DNA from: Chrysomallon squamiferum
Taxonomy: Eukaryota; Mollusca; Gastropoda; Neomphalida; Peltospiridae
DNA length: 64,000 nucleotides
Direction: 5' to 3'
NCBI GenBank assembly: GCA_012295275.1
Contig: CM022672.1
Location: 22,203,128-22,267,127 of the forward strand
Positions 13,341 to 27,248 of the stretch are shown here, piece after piece. The notes below the pieces were generated by a model that did not search any database, was not told where the DNA came from, and saw only the letters and a program-made list of their open reading frames with translations. Position 1 is the stretch's first letter, and the number at the start of each line of letters is the position of its first letter. The position numbers and the translations under genes are program-made.

Positions 13341-13735
13341 GAGTGGAAGCTGCATGCTTACGAACACTGCCATCTTAAACAGTATTCCTGATTTGACTGT
13401 CATACGAAACACATTTCACTCACATCTAGCAATCCTTGAAATTCGAATGCATTGAGATGTTATTCATTTGCCAATGCAACAGTACAAAGCACTTGAATAA
13501 TTGCTTGTCCAAGACATTGTGTCCTATGTCATATAAATGCAGCAGTTCAGTTCCAACATTAAAACTAGTTCCGTTATTTCAGCGAAATCGATCATCAGTA
13601 AATATCAATGATTTTTATCGTGCAAAAATAATAAAAGTTTAATCATTGTAAAGGGACGAGATTATCTATAACAGGAATAACAAAATGTTGCAGTAGATAT
13701 TTTAAAATCTTGCTTTATCCCATTGTTAAATAATC
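13341..13735. other. gene-free stretch with one small Cys-containing ORF
   Basis: Single-copy DNA. A frame with ATG at 13456, ending at 13642, encodes about 62 residues with five cysteines but no signal peptide and no known pattern. I treat it as chance. Confidence 0.65.
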
Positions 13736-14185
13736 TTACAAGCTCAGACGTGCAGAGGTAAAATATGTAACTTCATCTTTCAACGAAAACGTACACTGCG
13801 GTGTTCTCTGTTATATAGTTCCAGATTCAAGAACAAAGAGCAAAACGTATACTCTCTCTCTCTCTCCTGTTTGTCTCGCTTTCTCTCTCTATATATATAT
13901 GCATTCCCGAAGATAGAGTAATTACTTTAAAGGAAAAAATATGGTTTGGTCTCTACATTTTGTACTTTAGCAAAATAGTTACACATTCCCAAAGATGGTG
14001 AGATCAAATTTATCACTTCGTTTTTTCTTTAACGCAAAATATTGCATGAGTCCCATCCTTTTCATATTCAGTCTAGAAGTGCAGAGGTATATTTTAGCAA
14101 AACAAAACACCAGTTAAACATTCCCAGAAGTCTGTCAAGTATTGTTTCAAATCCAGACACGTGGAGATTTGCTTGTGAACTGTAA
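13736..14185. repeat. decayed tandem/dispersed repeat cluster
   Basis: CATTCCCnAAGAT-type blocks recur near 13901, 13984 and 14118. A TCAGnCGTGCAGAGGTA-type block recurs near 13744, 14070 and 14153, and TTTAGCAAAA near 13968 and 14093. The order of blocks is partly conserved, indicating an old array of roughly 80-130 base units interrupted by a short CT tract near 13852. Confidence 0.6.
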
Positions 14186-14533
14186 TTGTTTCAATAGCTG
14201 TATGTTGTACTGCAGGAGATAATAAATAATGTTTTTATTTCATTATTTAGCATTTATTATTCATTTATTATCACCTCGTTCTTCAAGTTTACAGTAACGA
14301 GAATACTATGAAATAAATGTTTAACGAACCGCTGATACTAATAACGTTATTTTTCAGTTTAAAGTTTTATTTGTTATTTGTATTTTTATTGGTGTAATTG
14401 TTGGTCGGGATTCAGTTTCAATTCAATTCTGCGTAACATAAAACGGTAAAGCAATTTATTTTTCGTTTAACTGTTTATGAAATATCTGTATATTATGCAG
14501 TAAAATATTTAAAGTAACGTAAGTGTCCAAGTA
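14186..14533. other. gene-free AT-rich stretch
   Basis: Single-copy AT-rich sequence, no gene recognised. Confidence 0.75.
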
Positions 14534-14553
14534 TTTTTTTTATTTATTTATTT

Positions 14554-14593
<40 letters not shown>

Positions 14594-14820
14594 TTCATCC
14601 ATACATCTATACATCCATACATCTATACATCAATACATCCATACATCTGTACATCCGTAGATATATGCATCCATACATCAGTATAACTTCACACCCATAC
14701 ATCCATACGTCCATACGTACATAAATATTGACATACATACATATTCAGATGCACACACACAAACACAAACACACACACGCACACACAGAAACACAAAGAC
14801 ACACGCACATATACATATGC
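14534..14820. repeat. ATTT, ATCCATAC and AC compound repeat
   Basis: (ATTT)n at 14534-14595 passes into ATACATC/CATCCAT repeats (14596-14720) and an AC-rich tract (about 14750-14815). This is a step-wise compound simple repeat. Confidence 0.93.
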
Positions 14821-14891
14821 ATAAGCACAATGCAGATACCATTTAATTACAGTTCAGATAATCTAATGTAATAGAACAAAATAACAATAAC
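14821..14891. other. short gene-free spacer
   Basis: Single-copy AT-rich sequence between two repeats. Confidence 0.7.
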
Positions 14892-14910
14892 AATCATCAT
14901 CATCATCATC

Positions 14911-14942
<32 letters not shown>
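14892..14942. repeat. (ATC)n(AAT)n compound microsatellite
   Basis: Pure CAT/ATC triplets change to pure AAT triplets at about 14911. Confidence 0.97.
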
Positions 14943-14943
<1 letters not shown>

Positions 14944-15440
14944 TTTTCGTGTAATATTATTTTTATATCTTCTTTTGTCAGATGTGTGTGTAGTTACTTA
15001 GACTATGGTAATTATGACTGACATCGTTCTATTTTCGCTGGGGTTTACTTCATGTTTGTGATCACAGAGGCTTCGGAAACCAGACAAGGCACACAGAAGC
15101 CATTTCTGTACGTGACTCGTAACAAACTCTACAACTGTGATCTGGTTTAAGAATGGATTTTTTGAAACATTACGAGAAAGAATAGGAAGAAAACAAAATA
15201 ATAATAAAAATATAAAACAAAACAAGTTTATGATCGAGAAGTTATTTTTTTCATTACCCATCTTTCTCACAGCGAAGAAACTGTTTTTGAAAAGTAATTA
15301 AGCAGTGATGAAAAACAATTAGTCGATGTAAAAAAGAGAAGTTTTGAAACAAAATAATTGTGTGTATTGTGATACATTGATTATTGCTCTGCTAAGGAAA
15401 TGTGATTATATATACTTATTTGTTTGCTGTTACTGCTTTA
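14943..15440. other. gene-free stretch
   Basis: Single-copy DNA. A 90-codon minus-strand frame (14998-15270) has ordinary composition at one end but is Phe/Leu-rich at the other, and shows no domain I recognise. Confidence 0.65.
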
Positions 15441-15700
15441 TTTGTTTTTACATATTTGTATGTAAGTGTGTGTGTATGGGTGTGGGTGTATATTACACAC
15501 ATGTGCGTGTGTGTGTATGCGTGCGTGTGAGTTCAGTGGCTTCTACCTATACACTATTTTGTTAAGTTTTTCTTTTGTATAGACGTATATACGCATGTCT
15601 ATCTGTATGTATGAATGTACATATGTACGTTTATATGTATACATCTACGTAACTATCTGTCTATCTATAGATGTATTTATGTCTATATTTATCTTATTAT
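15441..15700. repeat. GT-rich and TATG/CTAT imperfect repeats
   Basis: GT-rich sequence at about 15462-15530, then loosely periodic TATGTA and CTATCT tetramers at about 15580-15690. Confidence 0.85.
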
Positions 15701-16080
15701 AAATACTTTTATAAACTGTACACGCGTAATGTTTAGCTTATTGAACCAATACCGACGTCTAATGAAGCAAAATGTTTTAATAATAACAGTTTAACTACCG
15801 TTTGACAACAAAGTCACGAAAAATAAATATTAATTTTTTTTTTTTTTTTAGAAGTATCGATCTCACATTCTTTGATCCACCAAGTTTTTGCTAATTATTT
15901 CATGGCTAGTGGTCTTACTGAATTGTGATCCTGAAAGAGATAACTGGTAATTTGTCATGGAAATCACCGATATGGATGGACTCGAAGACAAGGTAACTCT
16001 GTGTTGCTATTTGCAGACAGTAATATTGAAATAATTAGCACCGTATTAATTCATATATCGTTTATATTTCTTATTTAACA
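15701..16080. other. gene-free unique stretch
   Basis: Single-copy AT-rich DNA with a T run near 15834-15850. No gene recognised. Confidence 0.75.
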
Positions 16081-16530
16081 GAATGGGTTGTGACGATGGT
16101 GATGACGATGATGATGTTGTTCATAATAACGATGACGATGATGATGATAATAATGATAAAGATTAAGCCTAATCAAACTTTTAAAAAATAATAATAATAA
16201 AATAAAGTAAATATAAGATATATCACTGATTTCATTTCAGTTTTAACATTCATTTATTTTTACTACTGCAGTTATCAATATTATTACTTATATTATTACT
16301 ACTACTGCTACTACTATTACTTCTATTAATACTGCTGCTATTATTACTACTACTACTACCACTACTACTATTTTACAACTCTTCTACTATTGCTACCACT
16401 ACTATTACCACCACTACAACAATAACAACAACAACTACTACTATCTATTTTACCACTCTTCTACTACTGCTATGACTACCATTACCACCACTGCAACAGC
16501 TACTACTACCGCATATACTCACAGTAATGG
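16081..16530. repeat. GAT and ACT/TAC trinucleotide tracts
   Basis: Imperfect GATGAC/GAT triplets at 16090-16165, then ACT/TAC/ACC triplets at about 16260-16510, separated by about 95 bases of A-rich single-copy DNA. Confidence 0.92.
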
Positions 16531-17105
16531 GTTATAAAGCTCATATCACTACTTCTAATAATCCAAACAAAAAAGGAGAAGAAGATAAATCTTCATTATC
16601 TATTAATTTGTCTTTCTTTTACACATCGTTACTGTTACTTCATGGTTTGGTGATGAATTGCTGCATCTCACTAACTTATTCCATCTGTCGAGCTTCGACC
16701 ACGTGCTAACAACGTAATGAAATAATATTAGAATTAAAAAAAAACAAAAATGAAAAATGAAAAAGAAAAAAAGAAATGAAGAAGACGAAGTTAAAAACAC
16801 AGCAAATGCATTTATTTTAATAAGGAATGAGAAAAAACCAAGATCTCTACTGCGTAAGTTAGTTGGCAGGGTAAATTTAATTATCTTCATTTTTATGTTG
16901 AAACCGCCGTGTTCTTGCAGTACAGCAAATGTCATTATCAGTTGAAGCGTTGGAAATGTTTAGGTTGTGCTGCCTGTTTTAATTCAAATGCGTAATGTCG
17001 TGTATATTATGATGGTACGGATACGATTGGAGCTTTGATCAATTAAATTTGCCTATTATATATATACATCATTATAAGTATCGTTATTATAAGTATCATT
17101 AACGT
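16531..17105. other. gene-free stretch
   Basis: Single-copy DNA with an A-rich patch at 16735-16800. Short frames on both strands are Lys- or Phe-rich from this patch. No gene recognised. Confidence 0.7.
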
Positions 17106-17459
17106 CTTTATTATTATTATTATTATTTATAACCTTTGTTTCTTTTTTTTATTTATTTAATTTTTTTTTTCCTCTTAAATAAAAAAATCGAAATGACGTC
17201 AAATACACGCCAATATAAAACAAATATAAACAGAGAGAACGCACCCTGAAACAGGTGACGTATTCAAACACTGGGACAGATGTAGACACAAACAGAAATA
17301 TTTAAAAGCACGAGTAATAATCCTACAGTGATGATAAAACTACAAACACTAGACATGTGCAAACCCGTACTGATTTTATATACATGTTCATAATCGTCGT
17401 ATTATACTGAACGATACACATTTTAGTGTTAACCTTTTTTAGGTGTTTTGTTGGTGATG
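17106..17459. other. gene-free stretch with short (ATT)n
   Basis: A short ATT run at 17109-17130 and T-rich DNA to 17172, then single-copy sequence. A perfect CRE palindrome TGACGTCA lies at 17194-17201. Confidence 0.75.
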
Positions 17460-17815
17460 TTGCCTCGTCGTCATCATCATTATTGTTACGATGATGATTA
17501 TTATATTTTATTGTTACTGCTACTACTACTACTACTACTACTACTACTATTATTATTATTATTATTATCATCACCATCATCATTTTAATATTATTATTAG
17601 TAGTAGTAGTAGTACTGTTATTATTATCATTAACGTTGTCATCATCATCATCATCATCATAATCATCATTATTATTATTATTATCGTTATCGTTATCTTT
17701 ATCATTATTATTATTAACATTATCATAATCATCATGTTTATTAGCATCATCATCATTATTATCATCATCATTGTCATCGTCATCATCATCATCATTATTA
17801 TTATTATGTTGTTTC
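17460..17815. repeat. ATT/ATC/ACT trinucleotide array (~355 bp)
   Basis: Blocks of (ACT)n, (ATT)n, (AGT)n and (ATC)n succeed each other. The frames read as Ile, Tyr/His or Met repeats on both strands. Confidence 0.97.
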
Positions 17816-18240
17816 TAATAAAATAAAAGATTAAAACCCGATAACATTATTACGTCAAATCACTTATCGATTATAAGCACGAACACTTTTATTTATTTTT
17901 ATTTTTATTTTTTATTTTTTGTGGTCTTTTCCATGAACATAAACACACCTTTGGTATAATCGATATATTTATAACACCTGAAATAATCGATACATCGAGA
18001 TAGACCGATCCTTTGACCGATCGGGCCCCGGTCTTTACTCTGACCAATGACCCACAGTTTTCTTCTCAAAGAGTTGACTTGTTCGTCTTGACAGCTTTTG
18101 TTTTCATCTTAGCCCATCGGCAGAGCGTCCAGATACAGAGGAATTACGACTGAATATTATTCTGCCTTCTAGTAAAACACAATTATGACGATATTCCTTA
18201 GAAACAAGTAGGAGAAGAAAAAAGTATATAAGATAGTTTA
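17816..18240. other. gene-free stretch with a balanced segment
   Basis: (TTTTA)n-like sequence at 17887-17920, then a more GC-balanced single-copy segment (about 17995-18150) containing a GACCGATC direct repeat (18003 and 18016) and GGGCCC. Possible regulatory island; no gene. Confidence 0.6.
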
Positions 18241-18300
18241 AATGCAGGAGAAAGTATCCTTTTTAACCCGAAGTAAATTTTTGTTATATATATATTTTCT

Positions 18301-18331
<31 letters not shown>

Positions 18332-18622
18332 CAAGATTATTTCGTCAAAGTTGTTACTCAGTACATTTTCTTTTCAAGAAAATAATTCTAAATGCAGGAG
18401 AAAATATCCTTTTTAACCGAAGGAAATTTTTTATATATATATATATATTTTCTAGTTTTTTATTTATGATTTTTTTTTTTTTTTTTTTTCAAAGGTTAAT
18501 TTATCAAAGTTGTCACTGAGTACATTTTCTTTTCTGTGCTGGTACAAAAAAATTAATTCTACATGAAGGAGAAGGACATTTTTTAAAATATATTTTCTAT
18601 CTTTTTGTTTATGATGTATTTT

Positions 18623-18656
<34 letters not shown>

Positions 18657-18735
18657 TTATTTGATTCATCAAAGCTATTACTGAGTACATTTTCCATTTC
18701 TGCGCAAGTACAAGAACAGAAATCTTCATGAATAT
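18241..18735. repeat. ~150-170-bp tandem repeat, three copies
   Basis: Units start near 18241, 18391 and 18561. Each has the same order: an AATGCAGGAGAAAATATCC-like head, a TTTTTAAcc segment, a (TA)n stretch, a T-rich stretch, then TCAAAGTTGTTACTGAGTAC followed by ATTTTC. Copies 1 and 2 are closest; copy 3 is most diverged. Length differences come mainly from the TA and T runs. Confidence 0.9.
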
Positions 18736-19854
18736 TAATTTCGGGTTTGAATTTTTTTTTTTCAGCAAGAAACATTTATTTTTAATACATTTTAAAACAT
18801 AAAATGGTTGTTTTTATTGTTGTTGTTGGGTATTTATTGTAAATGTTGTAAATCAGAGTTAAAACAAATGTACTGAATTTATTATGAACTCGCTAGTAGT
18901 AGTTCATTATGTGACTGATGTAAATTATATACATGACAACATGTTTTATTACTGATTGCATAAGGTATAAGGTATAATAAATGTATACGGTTTGTATTCT
19001 GACGTGAATTATATTAGTTTTTAAACATGAAATAGATACTATTCATATCACTGACAACATGCACATAAAGAAAGAAAGAAAGAATTAATGAAGTAAATAA
19101 ATAAGTAAATAAGTAACAAAAATAAATAAATAAATAAATAAATAAATGTCTAGACGTTACGTTCATCATAGAAATTCTATACACAGTCTTTTTTATAAAA
19201 ATTCCAATAACCTTTTCAGTGATTAAATTTATGGTAATTTTATATATGCGAAAAACATAAACTATTCCATTTACTTAATGTTTATTTTTAACTAATTTGT
19301 TCTCGACTATTGAATATATATGTGTGTATAAATATATAAATATATATATATATATATGTTCGCCCTTAATGGTTTCATTAACCAGTTTAAGAAGCATTGT
19401 TTTGAAGAGAACAGTTAGTGAACGTTCCTTACCTCTTTTCAAACTATAACCAAGCAAGTTATCACGGTCAGCCGAAATCCTCAAAATAAACACATCCACT
19501 GATACCATACCTATCTTAAACTATCATTTCATTTAAACTCAGTATCAGGTACTTTATGATATCTATGTCTGTTTATGTATTACTGTTTGTAACAACATTA
19601 TATTCAAAAAAATAAAAGACAAAAATAACGGAAAAGGTAAAGAAAAAAATTACTTTGTTTTATTTTATTTTGTTATTTTTTGAATACATGTGAAAGAAAT
19701 GTTAATATAAAGACTTAGGTGGTGAACATCTGTTTTTATGTGTCTATATCGCATCATGATTACATATTTGTTTTTACGTTGTATTGATTAGGCGAGATAC
19801 GAAACCCCTACCACTCCATTATTTACTATTAGATGCGACAGACGTATATAAACA
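18736..19854. other. gene-free AT-rich stretch with small repeats
   Basis: Single-copy AT-rich DNA with (AAAG)n/(AAAT)n at about 19067-19145 and TA-rich DNA at 19313-19360. No gene recognised. Confidence 0.75.
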
Positions 19855-20058
19855 CAGACACGCAAAGACACACACTCACAAACACACACACACACACACA
19901 CACATACATTTATATATTTGTTTATGTTTATGTATAATTATAGGTTTTTATGTAAATATTAATGTTTGAATGAATATACGTATGTATGTATGTATCTATG
20001 TATGTATATGTAAGAGTACGTGTGGACGTCTTTATATATGTATGTTTGTATATGTGTG

Positions 20059-20091
<33 letters not shown>

Positions 20092-20165
20092 TGTGTTTGT
20101 GTGTGTGTGTGTGTGTTTATATATGTGTATTCACACAAACGTGTGTATATATATATATACGTTAT
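19855..20165. repeat. AC, TATG and GT compound repeats
   Basis: (AC)n at about 19869-19905, TATG tetramers at 19978-20010 and GT-rich DNA at 20053-20118. AC and GT runs lie in inverted orientation about 150-200 bases apart, so they could pair as a large hairpin. Confidence 0.94.
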
Positions 20166-20420
20166 TTGAATATGATATACATTAACATAAACGTCATTCA
20201 GAAACACAAAATAAACACATGTCATTAAATGCTTTCTCCGTGACATAAATAAATACTAAAAACACGTGGAAGTAGATAACAGACATATACATAATTTGAT
20301 TTAACTATATGGACACCAGGCATATACACACACATGCACACAGAAATACTCACATTATGAACATATACATATGCGTACACACAAACCACAAGCTCATGCA
20401 TGTATATGCGCATATAGGTG

Positions 20421-20423
<3 letters not shown>
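20166..20423. other. gene-free stretch with AC-rich patches
   Basis: Single-copy sequence becoming AC-rich from about 20320. No gene. Confidence 0.75.

Positions 20424-20463
<40 letters not shown>
20424..20463. repeat. (AC)n microsatellite
   Basis: Pure AC dinucleotides, about 38 bases. Confidence 0.98.
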
Positions 20464-20465
<2 letters not shown>

Positions 20466-21204
20466 TGTACACCTACAGTTCATGAAACACAAATAAATAT
20501 TTACGTTAGGCTTGACGTTTCTGTAATAAGTATTACTCACGCTGTGCTGTGTTCGTAAATAAATAAACGTAATAAACGAGATACGTCGACGTATCTCCTC
20601 TTACCCAGAATCACATGACTTGCGACCTTTCCGCCGCTCGTAAATCCGAAACACACAAAGAAGAAATAAAATCTCTTTTCTTTTTCCCCTTTAATCCGTA
20701 ACTTTGTAGCAAACATCTGAACGCATTATCCTATCGAAAACACTCATTGTTTCACAGTCATTAATTTTTATGTATCCACGATTCGACTTTCAAATAACAA
20801 TTTATTTGCTATGACTAACCAGGTAAAAAAAAAAAATTAAAAAAAAAAAAAAAATTATAAAAACATTATATATCTATATATATAGATATATAACTGCTAC
20901 AAAATAGAAGAATATAAAAAAGACAAAAAACAAATACAATTTACATATTCCAAAACGAAAACACGCGTCTACCTGGTGTTAAGTTAATGACAAAACAAAA
21001 TACAGTTGACAGAAAGTTTTGCCGTTTTGAAAAAGGTGTATAAATCGATGAACGGAACGGAGGCTGGCTGAGGCTATCGGTAGCTGATTGGAGGTTACAT
21101 TTCTGCTGGCCGCGTATTGTGTATCGACCCAAACTGTGCCCGTTGTGACAGACACTGTAAAAAGACGCGTTATTGAAATGAAATAAAATAATTACTACCA
21201 TGCA
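20464..21204. other. gene-free stretch
   Basis: Mostly single-copy DNA with A runs at 20826-20854 and a perfect 26-base AT-rich palindrome at 20867-20892. 20520-20660 and 21040-21180 are more GC-balanced. An 86-codon minus-strand frame (20941-21201) has ordinary composition but no recognised family. Confidence 0.65.
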
Positions 21205-22160
21205 CTGCTATTACTACTACTGTTGTTACTACTATTACCACTACTGATGATACTACTATTAGTACTACTGATGATACTACTACTACTACTACTGCTGATC
21301 ATGCACTACTACTACTACTGCTGATCGTACCACTACTACTACTACTGCTGATCATACTACTACTACTACTGCTGATGATACTACTACTACTTTTACTACT
21401 GTTGTTACTACTACTACTACTACTACTACTTCTACTACTATTGATGCTACTACTACTATTACTACTGCTGCTGCTACTACTATTACTACTACTGATGATA
21501 CTACTATTACTACTGCTGATAATACTACTATTACTACTACTGATGATACTACTATTACTACTACTGACGATACTACTATTACTACTGCTGATGATATTAC
21601 TATTACTACTACTGATGCTACTACTATTACTACTGCTGATGATACTACTATTACTACGACTGATGATACTACTATTACTACTACTGATGATACTACTATT
21701 ACTACTGCTGATGCTACTACCATTACTACTGCTGATCATACCACTACTATTACTACTGCTGATGCTACTACTATTACTACTGCTGATCATACCACTACTA
21801 TTACTACTGCTGATGATACTACTATTACTACTACCGATGATATACTACTATTACTACTACTGATGATACTACTATTACTACTGTTGTTACTACTACTATT
21901 ACTACTTCTGCTACTACTATTACTACTGCTGCTACTACTACTATTACTACTTCTGGTACTACTACTGCTACTGCTTATTATTACTACTACTGATGCTACT
22001 ACAACAATTACCACTACTTCTTCTATTGCTATTTGCTTTTACTGCAGCTATTGTAACGAATACTATTAATATTTCTACGACTACTACTACTACCATTGCG
22101 TTTAGTACTTTCGATACTGCTGCTGCTACTACTGATACTACTACTAATAATAAAGCTGTT
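21205..22160. repeat. ACT/ATT/GCT/GAT trinucleotide array with 24-base higher-order unit (~950 bp)
   Basis: The tract is built of triplets. From about 21375 to 21860 the variant triplets recur every 24 bases, for example TACTACTATTACTACTGCTG followed by ATGA. Eight-residue repeats therefore appear in the frames on both strands. Frame is kept for almost 490 bases because all changes are in triplets. I regard this as repeat structure, not a gene. Confidence 0.95.
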
Positions 22161-22206
22161 ATTTTGATAAAAGCATCGTTATCAACAACACAAAAACAAC
22201 AACGAC

Positions 22207-22248
<42 letters not shown>

Positions 22249-22250
22249 CT
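22161..22250. repeat. (AAT)n microsatellite and flank
   Basis: Pure AAT triplets at about 22206-22248 after a short A/C-rich segment. Confidence 0.97.
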
Positions 22251-22590
22251 CGAAGATTTTGATAATAACATAGGACATGAAGAAATTATGTATAAAAAAG
22301 GTTTAGTTAATGTATAATGAAAATAAAGAGCACATTTCTTTCTTTTTTTGCTGGGTAATTCTCTTTAACATACTGAAAGATAAACGATATTTAAATTATT
22401 TAGTTTTTGGGGATTTGGTTTTTTTATTTATTTTTTTTTTTATTTTTTTTTTTATTATAATTTTATTATTATTTATTTTTTTTATTATTTTTTTTACTTA
22501 TTATAATTTTATTATTATTATAATTTTTTTATTATTATTTTTTTTATTATTATTATTATTACTATCATTTTTTCATTTTAAAGAAAAAAA
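22251..22590. repeat. T-rich and ATTT/ATT low-complexity DNA
   Basis: From about 22405 the sequence is nearly all T with scattered A. The open frame here is Phe/Ile/Leu translation of this. Confidence 0.85.
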
Positions 22591-22960
22591 ATTCTATATG
22601 GATATTCTAATATGCAACAAACCGCACATCACGGCCTTTATAAAAACCACTCGCCGAGCACTGTCTAGAACGGGACATACTGATCCTGTAAGCCGTCATG
22701 CATTGACTGCTGACCTGTACGGGCCTACCGTTTCCTGGTCGATAATGTCCCTTTAACAAGTAATCCTCAGAAAGGCGTGTTGCGGTGAAATGACTTTCTC
22801 CGTGCTGTCTGACTATGCTAGTAGTCACTGGGCGTGTTCTGACAGCAGGTGAGACTGTGTGGCAGTGACACTGATGTTCCCAATTGATTATGTGTCAGGA
22901 AATTAACCCTTAAGCCGTGGGTCACCAGGTTTAAGTCGGTTCATTTTCACTCATTGTTTT
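22591..22960. other. balanced-composition island
   Basis: About 350 bases of single-copy, GC-balanced DNA between T-rich tracts. A 73-codon minus-strand frame (22607-22828) has normal composition but no recognisable domain. Possible conserved non-coding element. Confidence 0.4.
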
Positions 22961-23420
22961 CCGTGTTAGCTTGCAGTGGGGAAAAGATTTCATTGCACTT
23001 CAACCATCCCCTGATACAGCTACAGAGACCTTTGGTTTTAATTTTATATTGTTTTTTTTTTTTTTTTTTTTTTTTTGTTGATCTAAAGGTGTTTTTGAAG
23101 GGTTTTTTTATTTTTAATCTAGCGTTTCTGATTTTTATGATAGATTTTTTTTTTTTTTTCTAGAATAATTTTTTTTATCCGGATTTTTTTTTTTTTTTTT
23201 TTTATCTAGACTTTTTTTTATTCAGTCTATTGTTGTTTGTTTTGGTGTTGTTTTAATCAAGAGTTTATTTCATTTTTTATCTAGACTTTTCTTATTTTTT
23301 AATCTAGACTTTTCTTTCTTTTTTTTTTCTAGACTTTAATTATTTTGATCTTTAGTCTAGGTAGTTCTTATGTTTAGATTAGTGGTTCTCATTTTTAATC
23401 TGAATTTTTTATCTTATATT
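22961..23420. repeat. T-rich tract with repeated TCTAGACTTTT
   Basis: T runs at 23051-23076, 23146-23159 and 23185-23203. A T-rich unit ending in ATCTAGACTTTT recurs at about 23203, 23278, 23302 and 23327, which suggests an irregular tandem repeat of a T-run plus XbaI-like TCTAGA core. Confidence 0.75.
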
Positions 23421-24290
23421 AAATCTACAGATTCTTATTTTTAAGGTGCATTGGTGGTGGCTCGAAGAAAGCATAAAAAAATGTTTTAATATAAACTACG
23501 TCAGGTGTCCAGTTACTCGCCGTTTCTAAGTAAAAGTGACTTTGGAAAATGCTAACGCCAAGAACTTTATATCTTTGTGACTTTCACACAGACAGATATT
23601 TTGTTGTCTCTAACCTGAACTATACTAGAAACATAGCAAGTTTGTCTGTCTCTACACAACAAATAACTTCACACTACAGTTCGAACGAATGTTGCTGTCT
23701 TAAGTCCATCTACTCTAACTAGAGTAACACACGAAATACGTTACATCCTTACAATCGTATGTTCTAACTAGACTTAATATAAAAAATAAAAAAAATGAAA
23801 AATAAATCGTAAAACTGTCATTATTTTTTAATAAAAATATTAACCGCTGGCGTCTGCTTTGAATCAATGTGCGAATCTATTTAAAAAAAGTTTTCGTTTC
23901 TAACTAGAACGATATGAAAACAGCCGAGAGCGCATTGTGACTCTTTGGGTAGAGTTGTTGATTTGCCCGAAATGTTACAGGTATTAAAACGCAAGTACCA
24001 GTTTGTTGCTGCTTTTTTTTTCAACATTTGTTTACCCCACGTTTTTTTTTTTTTTTTTTTTTTTACAAGAAGTTTGTGTATTGCTACAAGTCTGACTGTA
24101 CCCTTAGGGAAACACGAAGTACCTGCTGATCTTAAATATGACAATGAAATAACAAGTTTCGATATGTGTTTTAAGACTGCAGTATTACTAATTAAAGTTT
24201 AAAAAATTTTAATGGTTTTTTTTTTTTTTTTTTATTTTTTTTTTTTTGAAGGCCTAGAAAACTAACTTAGAAAGTCAGACAGAAACAGAA
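23421..24290. other. gene-free stretch
   Basis: Single-copy DNA with T runs at 24041-24064 and 24218-24247. Frames at 23881-24202 are short and cross a T run. No gene recognised. Confidence 0.7.
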
Positions 24291-24530
<240 letters not shown>

Positions 24531-24950
24531 AAACAATAAACAAACAAACAAATGTCATCGCCTTTAAGCAAACAATTGTCATCGCCTTTAAGCAAACAAA
24601 TGTCACTCTTTAAACCAGAAAAAAAAATCAGCTAAATTAATTTGACCGTACCGCACGTAGCACGACGCTGTCTCTAACTAATGCGACTGTTGAGAGTTTG
24701 TCGTGATGATAATTGTCAACACTTTGTACACTGTTTCATTGACTTCGTTAACTTCAGCTTCAGTCTGTCAAGTGTTTTTTTTTTCTCTCTGTATCTTCAT
24801 CACGTCAGCCTTCAGATGGAGAAAACTACTTCACTTTTTCTGTTGTCGTTGTCGCTGATGGTGTGACAAACCATCGCTGCTGACTTGGATTGCACTCATG
24901 TTTTACGTCGTTTGATTTTTTTGTGTGTGGGGTTTATTGTTTGTGTGTGT
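24531..24950. other. balanced island after a short direct repeat
   Basis: A 27-base CAAA-plus-GTCATCGCC segment is repeated at about 24545 and 24572, with a partial third copy at 24600. From 24640 to 24900 the DNA is single-copy and balanced, a possible regulatory island. Confidence 0.5.
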
Positions 24951-25442
24951 TAAAAAAAAAAAAAAAAAAAAAATTTAAATCCTAATTGTTTATTTTCGAC
25001 ATGAAGTGATGATTTATGTGTCGTTTCCAAAAAAATAATTTGATTTTCCACAGAATGCGGCTAAGAAAAGAGGTTATTAAGTTTTTATACATGTCCGTAC
25101 AGCAACACAATTATTAGACATGCGAAAATGGATTGTTAAAATGGATTTTGCCACGTTCGTTGTTTCGATTACATTAAGTAAGGATAGGATGAAAAAAAAA
25201 AAAAAAAAAGGCTGGTTGATTAATTTTTATGTAGACTATTATCAGTGGTTGAATCACTAACTAATACAGAGACTAGATTTAATGCTAACTAGGTGATTAC
25301 GTTATTAAATTATAAACGTTTCAGTTTTGCAGAGTTTATTCATAGGAAAACTCACATAAAGCTAACTTCAACTTCGGTTAGTTGACTGATTCTGTTAACT
25401 TATAGACAGACTAGCGTCACTACTTATTAGTTACATTAGTAA
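24951..25442. other. gene-free AT-rich stretch
   Basis: A runs at about 24951-24973 and 25192-25209, otherwise single-copy. No gene recognised. Confidence 0.75.
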
Positions 25443-25765
25443 TAGTGTAGTAGTAGTAACAGTAGTAGTAGTAGTAGTAGTAATAGTAATAAAGTAGTAG
25501 TAGTAGTAACAGTAATAGTATAGTAGTAGTAGTAGTAGTAGTAGCAACAGTAATAAAGTAGTAGTAGTAACAGCAATGGTAGCAGTAGTAGCAACAGTAA
25601 TAATAGTAGTAGTAGTAGTAACAGTAATAGTAGCAGTAGTTGTAGTAGTAGTAGTAGTAACAGTAATAGTAGCAGTAGTAGTAACAGTAATAATAGTAGT
25701 AGTAGTAGTAGTAGTAGTAGTAATATTAGTAGTAGTAACAGTAATATTAGTAGTAGTAACAGTAA

Positions 25766-25818
<53 letters not shown>

Positions 25819-25855
25819 ATATTAGTAGTAGTAACAGTACTAGAGGTAAGAGAAA
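25443..25855. repeat. AGT/AACAGTAAT trinucleotide array (~410 bp)
   Basis: (AGT)n blocks are punctuated by AACAGTAAT. The Val/Ile-rich frame is repeat translation. Confidence 0.97.

Positions 25856-27248
<1,393 letters not shown>

Noticed and set aside
13456-13642. Small Cys-containing frame
   Set aside because: No signal peptide and no known cysteine pattern; length is within chance.
20867-20892. Perfect 26-base palindrome
   Set aside because: Made almost wholly of TA dinucleotides, expected in such DNA.
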